DNA from: Sphingomonas sp. CROZ-RG-20F-R02-07
Lineage (GTDB): Bacteria; Pseudomonadota; Alphaproteobacteria; Sphingomonadales; Sphingomonadaceae
NCBI RefSeq assembly: GCF_022662335.1
Contig: NZ_JAKNQJ010000008.1
Coordinates: 1 to 64,000, forward strand
DNA: 64,000 bases
Reading direction: 5' to 3'
Positions within the stretch are counted from its first letter, which is position 1. Every line of letters starts with the position of its first letter. The translations under genes were made by a program, and so were the position numbers. The notes beneath the pieces are model-generated. The model saw only the letters and a list, made by a program, of their open reading frames with translations, had not been told where the DNA came from and did not search any database. Positions 40,979 through 50,152 of the stretch are shown here, piece after piece.

Positions 40979-43900
40979 TCATCGAGGTCTGAGCATACGC
41001 TCCAGAACCGCGGCAGCCTCGGGCACCGGCACGAACACGCGTGTTTTGTAGGCGATCACCTCGGTGAAACAGCCGATCGACTTGAGCCAGGCGAGTTGGT
41101 TGGCGGGAGGGCCGACGATCTCGATGCGTGGTAGGCCATTCACCCGCGCGCGCTTGATCTCGCAGGCGAATGGAAGCTTCAGCGGAATGGCATTGCCGCT
41201 CTCGACCGCCTGCACGACCTCGCTCGGCGACAGCGAGCTCTCCTCGGTAAGGCCGAGCTTGCCGAACAGCTGATGAAGGTCCCCGGGGAACACGATGCGT
41301 CCAAGCCAAGATCTCCCGTCGGCGTCGACGATCCGGCTGACAGCCAGATGCGTACTGGGAAGCGCGGACCAGATTGGTAGAAGAAGCCCCGTCGCGAGCC
41401 GGATTGTCTCGGTGTCGACGTGGTTGCGGGCCTGCTCTTCTTCCTCCGCCCACGCCTTGGAGAAGGTATCGCGAGGGCATTCCTCCCAGGCTGTCTCATA
41501 GAGGTCGTCGGCAGCCAGGTACTCCCGGCGCGTTGGCCGCATCAGTTCGATGCGCGCCACGGGCATGCCATCCTCTGTCATACCAGCCCGCGCAGGCGTC
41601 TTGAGGGCGACCTTCCCGGATTTCGCGTTGCGCACGAACACCGCGGTGTCGTCGGCATCCACCAGGCGCAGTACTCGGTCGAGCGACACCGGGTGGCGAC
41701 GCCGGGTTACCTCGATAGTGAGCAGATGCGAGGTCGCGCCGCTGACCGTGTCCGTCCGCAGGACCCGATCGTCGAGAACGGTCGCGGTTTCCACCAGCAT
41801 GGTCTCGACACCGACGTCGAGAGTTCCCGCCTCACGCGCGGCCGCAACGCGCGTTTCGACCAGTGCGAGAAACTCGTCGAAGATGAGGTTTTGCAGGCCG
41901 ATCGGCAGCGCCAGCAGACGGTTGAGCCAACGCTGGATGGGCGGAAGCTCTTCCTTCAGAACACCGTCCTGGTCGGTCAGTTCGAGCCCGGTGCGGTGGG
42001 TGAAGTCCTGCAGGTTGGTGCTCTTCAGCTTCCCGCTTCGGAGCAGGTGATACCAGCTGATCAACGCTGCCTTGGCGTACTCGCTTTCAAGATTGTCGGC
42101 AGGATCGAACAGGTTTTGCCCGCCGGTCTGACGCTGCCCGCGGGTTAGCGCACCGAGGCTGTCGAGCCGACGGGCGATGGTGGAGGTAAACCGCAACTCA
42201 CCCTTGCAGTCGGTGGTGACGGGGCGGAACAGCGGTGAGCAGGCTTGGTGCGTACGATGGGTACGACCAAGCCCTTGGATCGCGCGGTCGGCGCGCCAGC
42301 CCGGCTCCAGCAACAGGTGGACTCGCTGCTCCTGGTTCGCCGCGTCAAGGCTGGCATGGTAGGATCGTCCCGTCCCGCCCGCGTCCGAGAAAACGAGGAC
42401 CCGCTTGCTTCCCGCCATGAACGCCGCAGCGTCGGCCTGCGTCGAGCGCCCCGATCTTGTCTCGAGCTTTTGGGTGCCGTTTGCAGCCGGGACAAGGCGC
42501 TTCGTCCGACCGGTCACTTCAGCGACGGTATCGTGGCCGAAATGGGTAAGGACGCCGTCGAGAACCGCGGCGATCGGCGGGAGCGCGCAAAGCTGTTCGA
42601 TGAGATCGTCGCGGGCCGCTTCCGCCTCGGGGTTAGTGACCGCGTGACCGTCGTCGTCGATGAGCGGACGTGAGCGCACCTCGCCGGTATCGTCACGGTA
42701 GTCGCGCATCTGCTGCACCGGAAAGGCGCGGGTCAGATAGTCGATGACCGCCTCGCGCGGCGACAAGTCGATATCGAGCTCCGCGCGCTGATCGGGAGTG
42801 AGTTCGCCTAGGCGTCGATTGAGGATCGCCTCGGCGGTGCTGACGAGTTGAAGGACGACCGACTGGCCAGCATCGAGATGCTGGCGAACGGCTGCGAGCA
42901 CGGTTGGCAGCTTGCAGGACAGGAGCAGGGAGCCGAAGAAGCGTTGCTTGCAGCTCTCGAAGCGCGATCGCGCTGCCGCCTTGGCGCCGGCATTCTTGGT
43001 CGCATCGTCCAGTGCGTCGACGACGCCGGTGATCTCAAGCGCCTTCTCCATGTTGCGGTGGATGATACCCCAGGCGTCGGCGTAGCGATCATACACGTCG
43101 ATCTGATCGGGGGTCAGCTCGTGTCGCAAGATGTCATATTCGACACCTGCGAAACTTAGCGCGCGCGCCGTGTAGAGGCCGGTTGCCTTGAGGTCACGTG
43201 CAACGAGCTCCATCGCCGCGATGCCACCCTGGCGTATTTCGGAGATGAACGCTTCACGGTCGGCGAACGAGGTTTCCGGTCCCCAGAGTCCAAGCCGAAC
43301 GGCATAGGCGAGGTTGTTTACCTCGGAGGCGCCGGTGGCAGAGGCGTATAGCACACGGGCGGCAGGGAGACGGTTCTGGAGGAGGACGCCGGCGATGCCT
43401 TGCAGTGAGCCTGCTTTGGTGCCCATTGCCCCTTCGCCGCCGGCAACCCCGCCCATCTCATGAGCCTCGTCAAAGGCGATCACGCCATCGAAGTCGTCTG
43501 CTGCCCATGCGATGATCTGTTCGAGCCTCGAAGCGTCGCCCCGACCCGATCGCAGCGTCGGATAGGTGACGAACAGCACCCCCTCGCTCATTGTGACGGG
43601 CTCATCGATCTTCCAGCGCGACAGCGGCTGCACATCTGCCGCCATGCCGCCAAGCGCCATCCAGTCGCGTACAGCATCCGCATGGAGTGCCTCATTCTTT
43701 GACACCCAAATCGCTTTGCGTCGTCCAGCCAACCAGTTGTCGAGGATGATGGCAGCAACCTGGCGACCCTTGCCCGCTCCCGTGCCGTCGCCAAGGAAGA
43801 AGCCTTTGCGGTACTGGCGGCCGGCAGCGTCGAGAACGAGACCGACCCCTTCCTTGTCGCAGGTGAACATGCCCGGGATGAACTGCGTCCAGGCGTGACC

Positions 43901-45208
43901 GGCGTAGACGACGGTTTCGAGCTGCGACGACGACAGAAGGCGTTCCGATACGGTCCGTTCCGGCAAATGTGGGATGTGTGACGGGATCGGCGCTGGAATG
44001 GAGCCCATGGCCACGGACTCGACCAGCGACGTCGGGTGCTCCCCGGCCGCCTCGAAGACGATCCGGCTGGGGCGGTACGGCAGATAGACGCCGACCTGCT
44101 CCGCGATCGGCGCTGGTGTCTCGAGCACTTGGTAGCCGACCGGCAGTACCTCGTTGCGGGTCGGCGCGCGGAAGATGCGCGGCGCTACAGCCGGCCGCGA
44201 TTTCATGGCTCGTAAGAGCGAAACGGCCCCTCCCCGCTTAACTGGGGTCCCCAGGACTTCGATTTGTGGCGATCCCCGCTTCGGGACGATAAGCGCTTCG
44301 ATCAGTTCACCGACGTTCCGGCGCGATATCGTGACGGTCGTGGTATCACCCACTGCCTTGTCGATCACGTACAGCCGGACCGAGACCCCGGTCCCGTGTT
44401 TTTCATAGCCGTTCGTCAGGCGGATCGAGGTTCGCAGCGCCATGCCGGCGAACGTCATGGCCCAGATATCGGCCATCCGTGCGGAGTTGGCGAACCAATC
44501 CGGCATGACGGCGACCAAGCGCCCTCCCGGCAGCAACCGCTTCAAAGCAGCCTGGAGATGGCGGACGGCCGCAAGCGCGTCGGAGCCGCGGCCGACGGAT
44601 CGGGAGAACGGCGGATTCATGAGGATGAGGCTTGGACGGGGCAGATTGGTCATTGTGCTGCCGATCGCCGCCCCGTCGTGGCCGGAAACCTCGGCACCGG
44701 GGAAGGAAGCGGCAAGCCGCGCGCGCCGGGCAGGGTCGATCTCATTGAGGTGCAGAGTAGCCACCCTCGGTAGTTGGGCGACAAGCAGACCGTTACCTGC
44801 GCTCGGTTCGAGAACGACGTCGGTCGGCTGCGCCGCGGCAAGCAGGACCACAACCGCCGCGATGTCGACAGGCGTTGAGAACTGCTGCCAGTCGATTTGA
44901 TCCTCGCTGCGTACAGTCTGCGTCGGCAGGCGGTCGAGCAGGTCTAGGGCGAACTGGATGTCAGCCGGTGACTGCAGCGCCGGAGCGCTGCTCACAAGGT
45001 GGAGTGCGAGCGCATGTTCGAGGACCTCGAAGCTGTCACGCTGGGTCCAGCACCCGTCAGCGTCGGTGCCTCCATAGGCCGCAACCATCGCGTCGTTCAG
45101 GTCTCGGCGGCTGAGCTTCGTATCGCCGCTGAAGAGCGGCAAGAGGCTGCGCGCGGCGTCGGTGCAAGCGGATGCACGGTCATCTTTGGGGTCGAACAGG
45201 TCGGTCAT
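40979..45208 (-). CDS. N6-adenine methylase fused to a strawberry-notch-type SF2 helicase (DarB-like)
   Basis: A 1409-residue fusion. N-terminal methyltransferase: motif I LEPSAGNGLL at 133-142 and motif IV NPPF at 198-201, the amino-methylase signature. Helicase: GDGTGAGKG near 472-480, DEAH in FDEAHEMGG near 580, YASATGASE as motif III, and GLGRTHRTHQ as motif VI in the second RecA lobe. Phage P1 DarB has this architecture and protects co-packaged DNA from type I restriction; plasmid homologues occur widely. The protein could methylate or shield incoming DNA. The ATG at 45208 is 61 bp after the primase gene, with a purine tract between. Confidence 0.88.
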   Translation of the reverse strand: MTDLFDPKDDRASACTDAARSLLPLFSGDTKLSRRDLNDAMVAAYGGTDADGCWTQRDSFEVLEHALALHLVSSAPALQSPADIQFALDLLDRLPTQTVRSEDQIDWQQFSTPVDIAAVVVLLAAAQPTDVVLEPSAGNGLLVAQLPRVATLHLNEIDPARRARLAASFPGAEVSGHDGAAIGSTMTNLPRPSLILMNPPFSRSVGRGSDALAAVRHLQAALKRLLPGGRLVAVMPDWFANSARMADIWAMTFAGMALRTSIRLTNGYEKHGTGVSVRLYVIDKAVGDTTTVTISRRNVGELIEALIVPKRGSPQIEVLGTPVKRGGAVSLLRAMKSRPAVAPRIFRAPTRNEVLPVGYQVLETPAPIAEQVGVYLPYRPSRIVFEAAGEHPTSLVESVAMGSIPAPIPSHIPHLPERTVSERLLSSSQLETVVYAGHAWTQFIPGMFTCDKEGVGLVLDAAGRQYRKGFFLGDGTGAGKGRQVAAIILDNWLAGRRKAIWVSKNEALHADAVRDWMALGGMAADVQPLSRWKIDEPVTMSEGVLFVTYPTLRSGRGDASRLEQIIAWAADDFDGVIAFDEAHEMGGVAGGEGAMGTKAGSLQGIAGVLLQNRLPAARVLYASATGASEVNNLAYAVRLGLWGPETSFADREAFISEIRQGGIAAMELVARDLKATGLYTARALSFAGVEYDILRHELTPDQIDVYDRYADAWGIIHRNMEKALEITGVVDALDDATKNAGAKAAARSRFESCKQRFFGSLLLSCKLPTVLAAVRQHLDAGQSVVLQLVSTAEAILNRRLGELTPDQRAELDIDLSPREAVIDYLTRAFPVQQMRDYRDDTGEVRSRPLIDDDGHAVTNPEAEAARDDLIEQLCALPPIAAVLDGVLTHFGHDTVAEVTGRTKRLVPAANGTQKLETRSGRSTQADAAAFMAGSKRVLVFSDAGGTGRSYHASLDAANQEQRVHLLLEPGWRADRAIQGLGRTHRTHQACSPLFRPVTTDCKGELRFTSTIARRLDSLGALTRGQRQTGGQNLFDPADNLESEYAKAALISWYHLLRSGKLKSTNLQDFTHRTGLELTDQDGVLKEELPPIQRWLNRLLALPIGLQNLIFDEFLALVETRVAAAREAGTLDVGVETMLVETATVLDDRVLRTDTVSGATSHLLTIEVTRRRHPVSLDRVLRLVDADDTAVFVRNAKSGKVALKTPARAGMTEDGMPVARIELMRPTRREYLAADDLYETAWEECPRDTFSKAWAEEEEQARNHVDTETIRLATGLLLPIWSALPSTHLAVSRIVDADGRSWLGRIVFPGDLHQLFGKLGLTEESSLSPSEVVQAVESGNAIPLKLPFACEIKRARVNGLPRIEIVGPPANQLAWLKSIGCFTEVIAYKTRVFVPVPEAAAVLERMLRPR

Positions 45209-45269
45209 GGTGCGGGTCTCCGGGACTGGCTGCGTGCTGCAGCTCAGTCCCCCGCTCCCCCTCCCCTTC

Positions 45270-46109
45270 TCAGCCCTTGGGCTTCAGTACGTCGGCCCAG
45301 TCGCCGTATTGTTGCGGCGGCGCCATGCGGGCGAGCGTCAATCCGCGTTCCCGATAGGCGCGCCAGGCCTTGGTTCGCGCTCGACGTCCTTCGGGATCGT
45401 TGTCTTCGGCGATGATCAGCCGTGTCACGTCTGTCGGGATCTGAATGCGGTCGAGCCGCGCCGCTCCGAGGGTCGCCCAGCACGGTATCTGGTTGATCTG
45501 GGTGAAAGCAGCGGCCGTCTCGAAGCCTTCGGCGAGAGCGAGCGTGTCGCCTGTCCTACTGCCACACCACGCGCCCGCACCAGGAGTGCCAAGCATCACC
45601 TTGTCGAGATAACCGCCGTGCGCGACGTCCAGGAAGATCCGTTGGATCGCCCGAAGAGTGTTGCCCTCGTGGACTGCTACAATGAGCGCCGGGAGAAAGC
45701 GGGTCGAAGGCTTGGGACCCCACGGGCACCGGGGATGAAACCGGAGGTTTTCGAGGGGCAAGCGGAGCCCGCGGCTGGAGAGGTATTCAGCAGCTGGCGT
45801 GGCGTCGACCGGTAGCCCCTCGTGCCAGATACGGCCGACGTTGCTTCCGCTGGACACCCTTCTCGAGGGAGGAGGATCAAAGCTCGTGGATGGACGCACC
45901 CGAGAGATCTCGCGGAGCACATCGCCTGGATCGCACCCAGCGAAGCAATGAACGAGGATCCCGTCGTGCCCCTGTCTGACGGACAAGCTGGGATCGCGGT
46001 CCTCGTGCGCGGGGCAGCGGCACGTCGCGATATAGCCACGCCAAGTGCCGCCAAGGGCACCTACAATGTCGACGACGCGCTGGGTTGGTCTGAGGGCAAT
46101 CAGGGACAT
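45270..46109 (-). CDS. CHC2 zinc-finger/Toprim primase-like protein
   Basis: A 279-residue protein. The N-terminal zinc ribbon has CRCPAHEDRDPSLSV followed by ILVHCFAGCD, the CHC2-type ligands of DnaG-like primases. The C-terminal half is a Toprim-type domain with LALAEGFETAAAF (the conserved Glu), TLGAARLDRI and LIIAEDNDPEG (the DxD). It is shorter than DnaG and lacks the DnaB-binding end. Plasmid proteins of this kind may prime the complementary strand in the recipient. It starts at 46109 after AGGAGA, facing away from parA across a divergent regulatory region. Confidence 0.85.
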   Translation of the reverse strand: MSLIALRPTQRVVDIVGALGGTWRGYIATCRCPAHEDRDPSLSVRQGHDGILVHCFAGCDPGDVLREISRVRPSTSFDPPPSRRVSSGSNVGRIWHEGLPVDATPAAEYLSSRGLRLPLENLRFHPRCPWGPKPSTRFLPALIVAVHEGNTLRAIQRIFLDVAHGGYLDKVMLGTPGAGAWCGSRTGDTLALAEGFETAAAFTQINQIPCWATLGAARLDRIQIPTDVTRLIIAEDNDPEGRRARTKAWRAYRERGLTLARMAPPQQYGDWADVLKPKG

Positions 46110-46263
46110 TCCCGTCTCCTTTCACCCCCTTTCACCCCCTCCCCTTCCTACAGAAAGGCACATTACCGCTTTCACGAGTAGACGGCGAAGCGTGAAGCCG
46201 ATAAGCCGCTTTTGCAGTTTGCAGGTTTTACGATTACACGCTTTCACGGAAGGTAGCTTGGCC
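46110..46263. promoter_or_regulatory. Divergent promoter/operator region between primase and parA
   Basis: Contains repeated TTTCACCCCCT (46129-46148), CGCTTTCACG-type elements near 46168 and 46239, and the inverted form CGTGAAG near 46190. ParA-type proteins or their RHH partner usually bind such repeats for autoregulation, so this is a likely par operator. The purine tract 5' of the primase gene is part of it. Confidence 0.5.
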
Positions 46264-46893
46264 ATGATAGTCGCATTGCTCAATCAGAAGGGTGGCGTCG
46301 GAAAGACGACGCTTAGCGTCAATCTAGCCTCCAGTTTGGCGCGCGATGGGTCGCGCGTCTTGCTGATCGATGCGGATCCGCAGGGCAGCTCGCTTGACTG
46401 GGCCGCTGCCCGCCAGGATCAACCGATGATCTCGGTGGTCGGTTTTCCTCGCCCCACGATCCATAAGGAACTGGATCAGATCGGCCATGGATATGACCAT
46501 GTCGTCATCGACGGTCCTCCCCGGGTAACCGAACTGGCACGATCGGCGATCATGGCAGCAGACGTGGTGTTGGTTCCCGTCCAGCCCTCGCCGTACGATA
46601 TCTGGGCAGCCGACGAGGTGGTGAAGCTGATCGTCGAAGCTTCAGTATTTAAGGAAGGGCTGAAGGCCACATTTGTGGTAAATCGTAAAGTCGCAAAGAC
46701 GGCGATTGGGCGGGACGTGGTCGAGGCGCTGGCAGCTTATCAGATCCCAACCATGACCGCGCAGATCGTGCAGCGGGTGGTCTTCGCCGAAGCGGCTGCA
46801 ACGGGGCGCGCCGTTTTCGAGATCGACAGCAAGAGCGCGGCCGCAACGGAGATAGAGGCTGTCCGCGCCGAACTGATGGAGTTAGTGGCATGA
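46264..46893 (+). CDS. parA: ParA-family partition ATPase
   Basis: A 209-residue small ParA (ParF type) with the deviant Walker A KGGVGKTT at 9-16, Walker A' VLLIDADPQGSS and Walker B-like VVIDGPPR. It lacks an N-terminal helix-turn-helix, so regulation must lie in its partner, the 83-aa RHH protein whose ATG overlaps the parA stop. Drives segregation of plasmid copies along the nucleoid. Confidence 0.93.
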   Translation: MIVALLNQKGGVGKTTLSVNLASSLARDGSRVLLIDADPQGSSLDWAAARQDQPMISVVGFPRPTIHKELDQIGHGYDHVVIDGPPRVTELARSAIMAADVVLVPVQPSPYDIWAADEVVKLIVEASVFKEGLKATFVVNRKVAKTAIGRDVVEALAAYQIPTMTAQIVQRVVFAEAAATGRAVFEIDSKSAAATEIEAVRAELMELVA

Positions 46894-47141
46894 GCAAGAA
46901 AGTGACCATCGGGCCGCGGCCGTCGATCGCTGCAGCACCGCCCGCGGAGGCCGACGCTTGGGTAGGGGCCGGTGCGGAGAAGGCGGCGGAGCCGCGCGCC
47001 GCGGACGTTAAGATGAAGCGGCTTACGATCGACATTCCCGAAGGCCTGCATCGCGCGATCAAGTCGCAGTGCGCCATGAGGGGTACAAAAATCGCTGATG
47101 AGGTACGCGACCTCCTAATCCAGAAATACGACGCGTCGTAA
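46890..47141 (+). CDS. ParG-like ribbon-helix-helix partition partner
   Basis: An 83-residue protein with a disordered N-terminal half (Ala/Pro/Glu-rich) and an RHH C-terminal half (KRLTIDIPEGLHRAIKSQCAMRGTKIADEVRDLLIQKY). ParG proteins have the same layout: the tail stimulates the ATPase and the RHH binds the centromere and operator. Overlaps parA by 4 bp. Confidence 0.85.
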   Translation: MSKKVTIGPRPSIAAAPPAEADAWVGAGAEKAAEPRAADVKMKRLTIDIPEGLHRAIKSQCAMRGTKIADEVRDLLIQKYDAS

Positions 47142-47357
47142 AGGCGTAATTCCGGTTATCCGTAAAGCCTGCGATACGGGAACACGAAAGGGCGCATCGT
47201 CGTATTTGCTGGAATCTGGGTAGCCAGCTTTCCGCAAAAGCCGGTCCGCAGTGTTCGCCGCGCTGCAGGCCTCGATGAACCGCATCGTCGAACGCTCGTC
47301 GACAGGGTAATTTTTTTCCACGTTGACCACGCTCGGCGATGCTGGCTGTTTCGCGCA
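47142..47357. other. Short intergenic region after the par genes
   Basis: A 216-bp interval with lower GC than the surroundings. A minus-strand open frame crosses it but has no good ribosome-binding site and overlaps the ParG-like gene, so I do not call it. It may hold the promoter of the transglycosylase gene or a centromere. Confidence 0.4.
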
Positions 47358-48275
47358 ATGAAGCACATCGGCGCGCTAAGATTTGTCACAGGCTTGGTAG
47401 CGGCATCTGCCGTTACCGGACCGGTTGTCGCTTCACAGCGCCAGGCGGAACTGGTCGCGTTCCGAGGCTTATCTGATGGCGTCGTGATTGAGGTCGGACG
47501 GGCGACTGCAAAACCGCCAACCGTTGATCTCGCGGAACAAGGCGTATCGCCGACTGCGTTGCAGAACGATTTTCAGAGCATCGCAGGTCTCGAGCAGGCG
47601 CCGGCCGTTCCGGAGGTCCCAAATCCGCCGATCGCGATCCCGCTCTGGATGCAGACGGGGAGGGTGATGACCGGCGCTGCGCAGGTCGCTCGGAGCATCG
47701 TGGCTCCGTACATGTACAGCCCGGCCGCCTGTTCGATGACGCCTTACCATCCTCGTGGCGATCTGGCGCCGTGGCAGGAGGCACGCCGCGCGCGGTATTT
47801 CCCGCTGATCTCGGCGGTCGCCTGTGAGGCCGGCGTGCCAACCGGGCTCCTCGATGCGCTCGTCGCGCAGGAGAGCCGCTACGATCCTCTGATCGTGTCC
47901 AACAAAGGTGCGGTTGGTCTGACCCAGTTGATGCCCGACACAGCTCGCGGCCTGGGTGTCTTCGACTCCCGGGATCCGCTGGCCAATCTAAGGGGAGGGG
48001 CCAAGTACCTTCGATCCCATCTCGATGAGTTCAAGCGGGTAGACCTCGCCCTGGCAGCCTACAACGCCGGCCCCGGTCGGGTCCGGACCTTAGGCCGGAT
48101 CCCACCATTTCGGGAAACGATCGACTACGTTGCTGCTATAACCAAGGGGTGGAGCAGCGGCGCCTACAGAGCCGCGTCCGTGCAGACCGCTGCAATGCCG
48201 ATCGCCGCAACATGGCGGGGCAGGAGGGTCCAGATGCTGGCTTATACGTCGACGAGCGTGCCGAACCCAAGGTAA
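47358..48275 (+). CDS. Lytic transglycosylase, SLT type (T4SS-associated)
   Basis: A 305-residue protein with an N-terminal signal peptide (FVTGLVAASAVTGPVVASQ). The SLT domain begins near 150 with the catalytic Glu in ALVAQESRYDP, then NKGAVGLTQLMPDTARGLG, DPLANLRGGAKYLRSHL and LALAAYNAGPGRV. VirB1-like enzymes of this type open peptidoglycan for assembly of the transfer channel. It lies 6 kb from the tra operon on the same strand. Its 3' end overlaps a convergent gene by 34 bp. Confidence 0.9.
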   Translation: MKHIGALRFVTGLVAASAVTGPVVASQRQAELVAFRGLSDGVVIEVGRATAKPPTVDLAEQGVSPTALQNDFQSIAGLEQAPAVPEVPNPPIAIPLWMQTGRVMTGAAQVARSIVAPYMYSPAACSMTPYHPRGDLAPWQEARRARYFPLISAVACEAGVPTGLLDALVAQESRYDPLIVSNKGAVGLTQLMPDTARGLGVFDSRDPLANLRGGAKYLRSHLDEFKRVDLALAAYNAGPGRVRTLGRIPPFRETIDYVAAITKGWSSGAYRAASVQTAAMPIAATWRGRRVQMLAYTSTSVPNPR

Positions 48276-48517
48276 TGAGCGAAGTAGAGCGCGATACCGA
48301 GGATGGCCGGCGCACCTAGGAGGTAGTTGAGCTGCCAACGGACCCACATCCGCGGCGCCACAAGGACCTTGTCGAGCACCGTCGCGGTCGGAAGTCGGCT
48401 AGTTCCGGAACGATAGTCGTACGCCGTCTTGATGACAGCGAAAACGGCACACATCGCCACCATGACGCCGACGGCGGCATAGAGGGAGAGCCAGGCTTGG
48501 AGTGTCGCTTGGGGCAT
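48242..48517 (-). CDS. Small membrane protein (91 aa)
   Basis: Two hydrophobic segments, at about 9-31 (WLSLYAAVGVMVAMCAVFAVI) and 65-83 (LLGAPAILGIALYFAHYLGF), with a basic loop between. The ATG at 48517 follows AGGTGG at 5 nt. The 3' end overlaps the transglycosylase gene tail to tail. No family recognised. Confidence 0.6.
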   Translation of the reverse strand: MPQATLQAWLSLYAAVGVMVAMCAVFAVIKTAYDYRSGTSRLPTATVLDKVLVAPRMWVRWQLNYLLGAPAILGIALYFAHYLGFGTLVDV

Positions 48518-48638
48518 GTTGACCACCTAGCAGCAAGATGCTGACGATCGCTTAACCTTCCTAGCGCCGGTAAGTTACCAGCGGTCACCCGACAAATCGA
48601 CGGCGCGATCGCTTGGAGGGGAGGGGGAGGGGGCGTCA
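48518..48638. other. Gap with a G-rich tract
   Basis: Contains TTGGAGGGGAGGGGGAGGGGG on the plus strand near 48613-48633, just past the stop of the RepC-like gene. This is the same purine-tract sequence that elsewhere precedes genes on the sense (minus) strand, here in the opposite orientation. Confidence 0.4.
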
Positions 48639-49880
48639 TCAGTGCGCGGCCATTCGCTCGGTCCTAAATCCCCAGAGGGTCTTCTGAAGATCGAGCTCTC
48701 CTCTTTTAGCTCTTGCGATCATCCCCGCATAGTAGGCGCCGGCGGTGAGGCGGATCTCGTTGCGAGCTTCCCGCTCGGCTGTAATCATCACCGCGACCGC
48801 GGCACCGTCACGCCCCAGCGTGTCGATTGCGTCGACCCAAGTTCCCGAGCGGATGCCAAGATCCTGCCGCAACCGCGCGGCAGCGTTGTGGGCGTCGGAC
48901 CAGCTTGGCCTCGTCTCCGTCAGATACATCGCCGTCGTCGGAAACATGTCGGCTAGATCGGAGGGCCGTACCTTGAGGATGCTCTTGGACGGGGAGGGAG
49001 GGAGCACCGCCTGGTTTGGAACCCCCACCTCAGGGTCAGAACTACATCCTCGATCAGCTTGTACGGACTTTTTAGAGGGAATGGTTTGTATATGTATGCA
49101 GGGAGATTCTGCTGACCCCGACGGGTTATTTTCAACTGAAAACATGAACTGATCGATCGTCTCGCCAACAAGGTCCTCGACCCCGCTTAGGCTGTCGAGC
49201 GCGATTTGATAGCCATCTGCATCGCCCATGGCTTTGGCCTGCGCTGCTGCGAAGGCAGCTGCATCGATCGCGTCCTGCAATGCCATCCAGTGCGAGCCTG
49301 TGAGGTTGAGATCCGCCGCTTGGGCGAGGGCCTGGCCAACGATCCGCCTGACGCGGGCGATCTCCTTCTTGCCGCTCTTGAAGAGCGCATAGAGGGCGTT
49401 GAGCCGATCGCCGGCGTCCTTCAGTTCGGCATAGCGCAGTCGGATCGGTGACAGATCGAGACCGTAGGCCTCGACGATAACGCCGTCACGGTTCCGGAAA
49501 CCGCTCCGCCGTCCCGATGCGCTGTCATGGCCGAGAATAAGGCCGGCAGCGCGCAGCTCGCGCAGCCGTGCCTTGATGCAGGCCACGGTCTTCCTGACCT
49601 CGTCGGCTAGATGTTGGTTGCTTGGCCAGACGACCAGCGGGCGATCATCCGTCCAGTCGGACTCCCAGGTGAGCTGCACGAGGTCCATCAGCGTCTCGAT
49701 TGCGCCGTTGCTGACACCAATCGCGCCTTTCAGCGCCTTCACGGCCCTGCGCGCATCCTGTTTGGAGACCTGGATGCCAGTCGCGTCGACGACCTTCATC
49801 CGGCGGGTGAGCTCGCGTGTCAGCGCCGTGATCGGCCGCGCGCCGGTGCGGCCCGTGAAAGCGGTTTGGGTATAGGTCAT
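48639..49880 (-). CDS. RepC-like plasmid replication protein
   Basis: A 413-residue protein resembling the RepC initiators of alphaproteobacterial repABC plasmids: GVSNGAIETLMDLVQLTWESDW with the winged-helix motif WPSNQHLADEVRKTVACIKARLRELRAAGLI near 85-115, RNRDGVIVEAYGLDLSPIRLRYAEL, and a C-terminal domain LADMFPTTAMYL ... GIRSGTWVDAIDTLGRDGAAVAVMI. RepC normally binds an origin inside its own gene. No repAB pair is linked here; the nearby ParA is of another type. The window therefore carries two initiator-type genes. Confidence 0.8.
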   Translation of the reverse strand: MTYTQTAFTGRTGARPITALTRELTRRMKVVDATGIQVSKQDARRAVKALKGAIGVSNGAIETLMDLVQLTWESDWTDDRPLVVWPSNQHLADEVRKTVACIKARLRELRAAGLILGHDSASGRRSGFRNRDGVIVEAYGLDLSPIRLRYAELKDAGDRLNALYALFKSGKKEIARVRRIVGQALAQAADLNLTGSHWMALQDAIDAAAFAAAQAKAMGDADGYQIALDSLSGVEDLVGETIDQFMFSVENNPSGSAESPCIHIQTIPSKKSVQADRGCSSDPEVGVPNQAVLPPSPSKSILKVRPSDLADMFPTTAMYLTETRPSWSDAHNAAARLRQDLGIRSGTWVDAIDTLGRDGAAVAVMITAEREARNEIRLTAGAYYAGMIARAKRGELDLQKTLWGFRTERMAAH

Positions 49881-50152
49881 CGTTCGCCCCCTCGAGTGGA
49901 GGGACCGTCAGCAGGCAAAACTCGTGCGTGGCGCGAATCGCGCTCCCTTGAACCTTCCGTCGGAAATGGCTAAATAGGAGGTCTATCGAGTGACCGGTCA
50001 GCGTTTGGCGACGCTGCCCATCTAACGGTTCCAGGGTGCCCGGCCTTCGTGCCGGGCATTCGTTTATGTGGCCACGGTCATAGCTCCAGAAATACGACGG
50101 TATGTCGCTCGAGCACACTGCCGCAGATGCAAAAGTTAAGGAACAACGAGTA
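49881..50152. other. Region between repC-like gene and iterons
   Basis: No gene seen. It contains a perfect hairpin TGCCCGGC-cttcgt-GCCGGGCA at 50037-50058. This could attenuate RepC expression (the RepABC analogue is the ctRNA/leader hairpin) or end transcription. Confidence 0.4.

Noticed and set aside
47115..47366. Minus-strand 83-aa open frame between the par genes and the transglycosylase gene
   Set aside because: No good start signal, and it overlaps the 3' end of the ParG-like gene antisense. Lower GC makes open frames here less meaningful.
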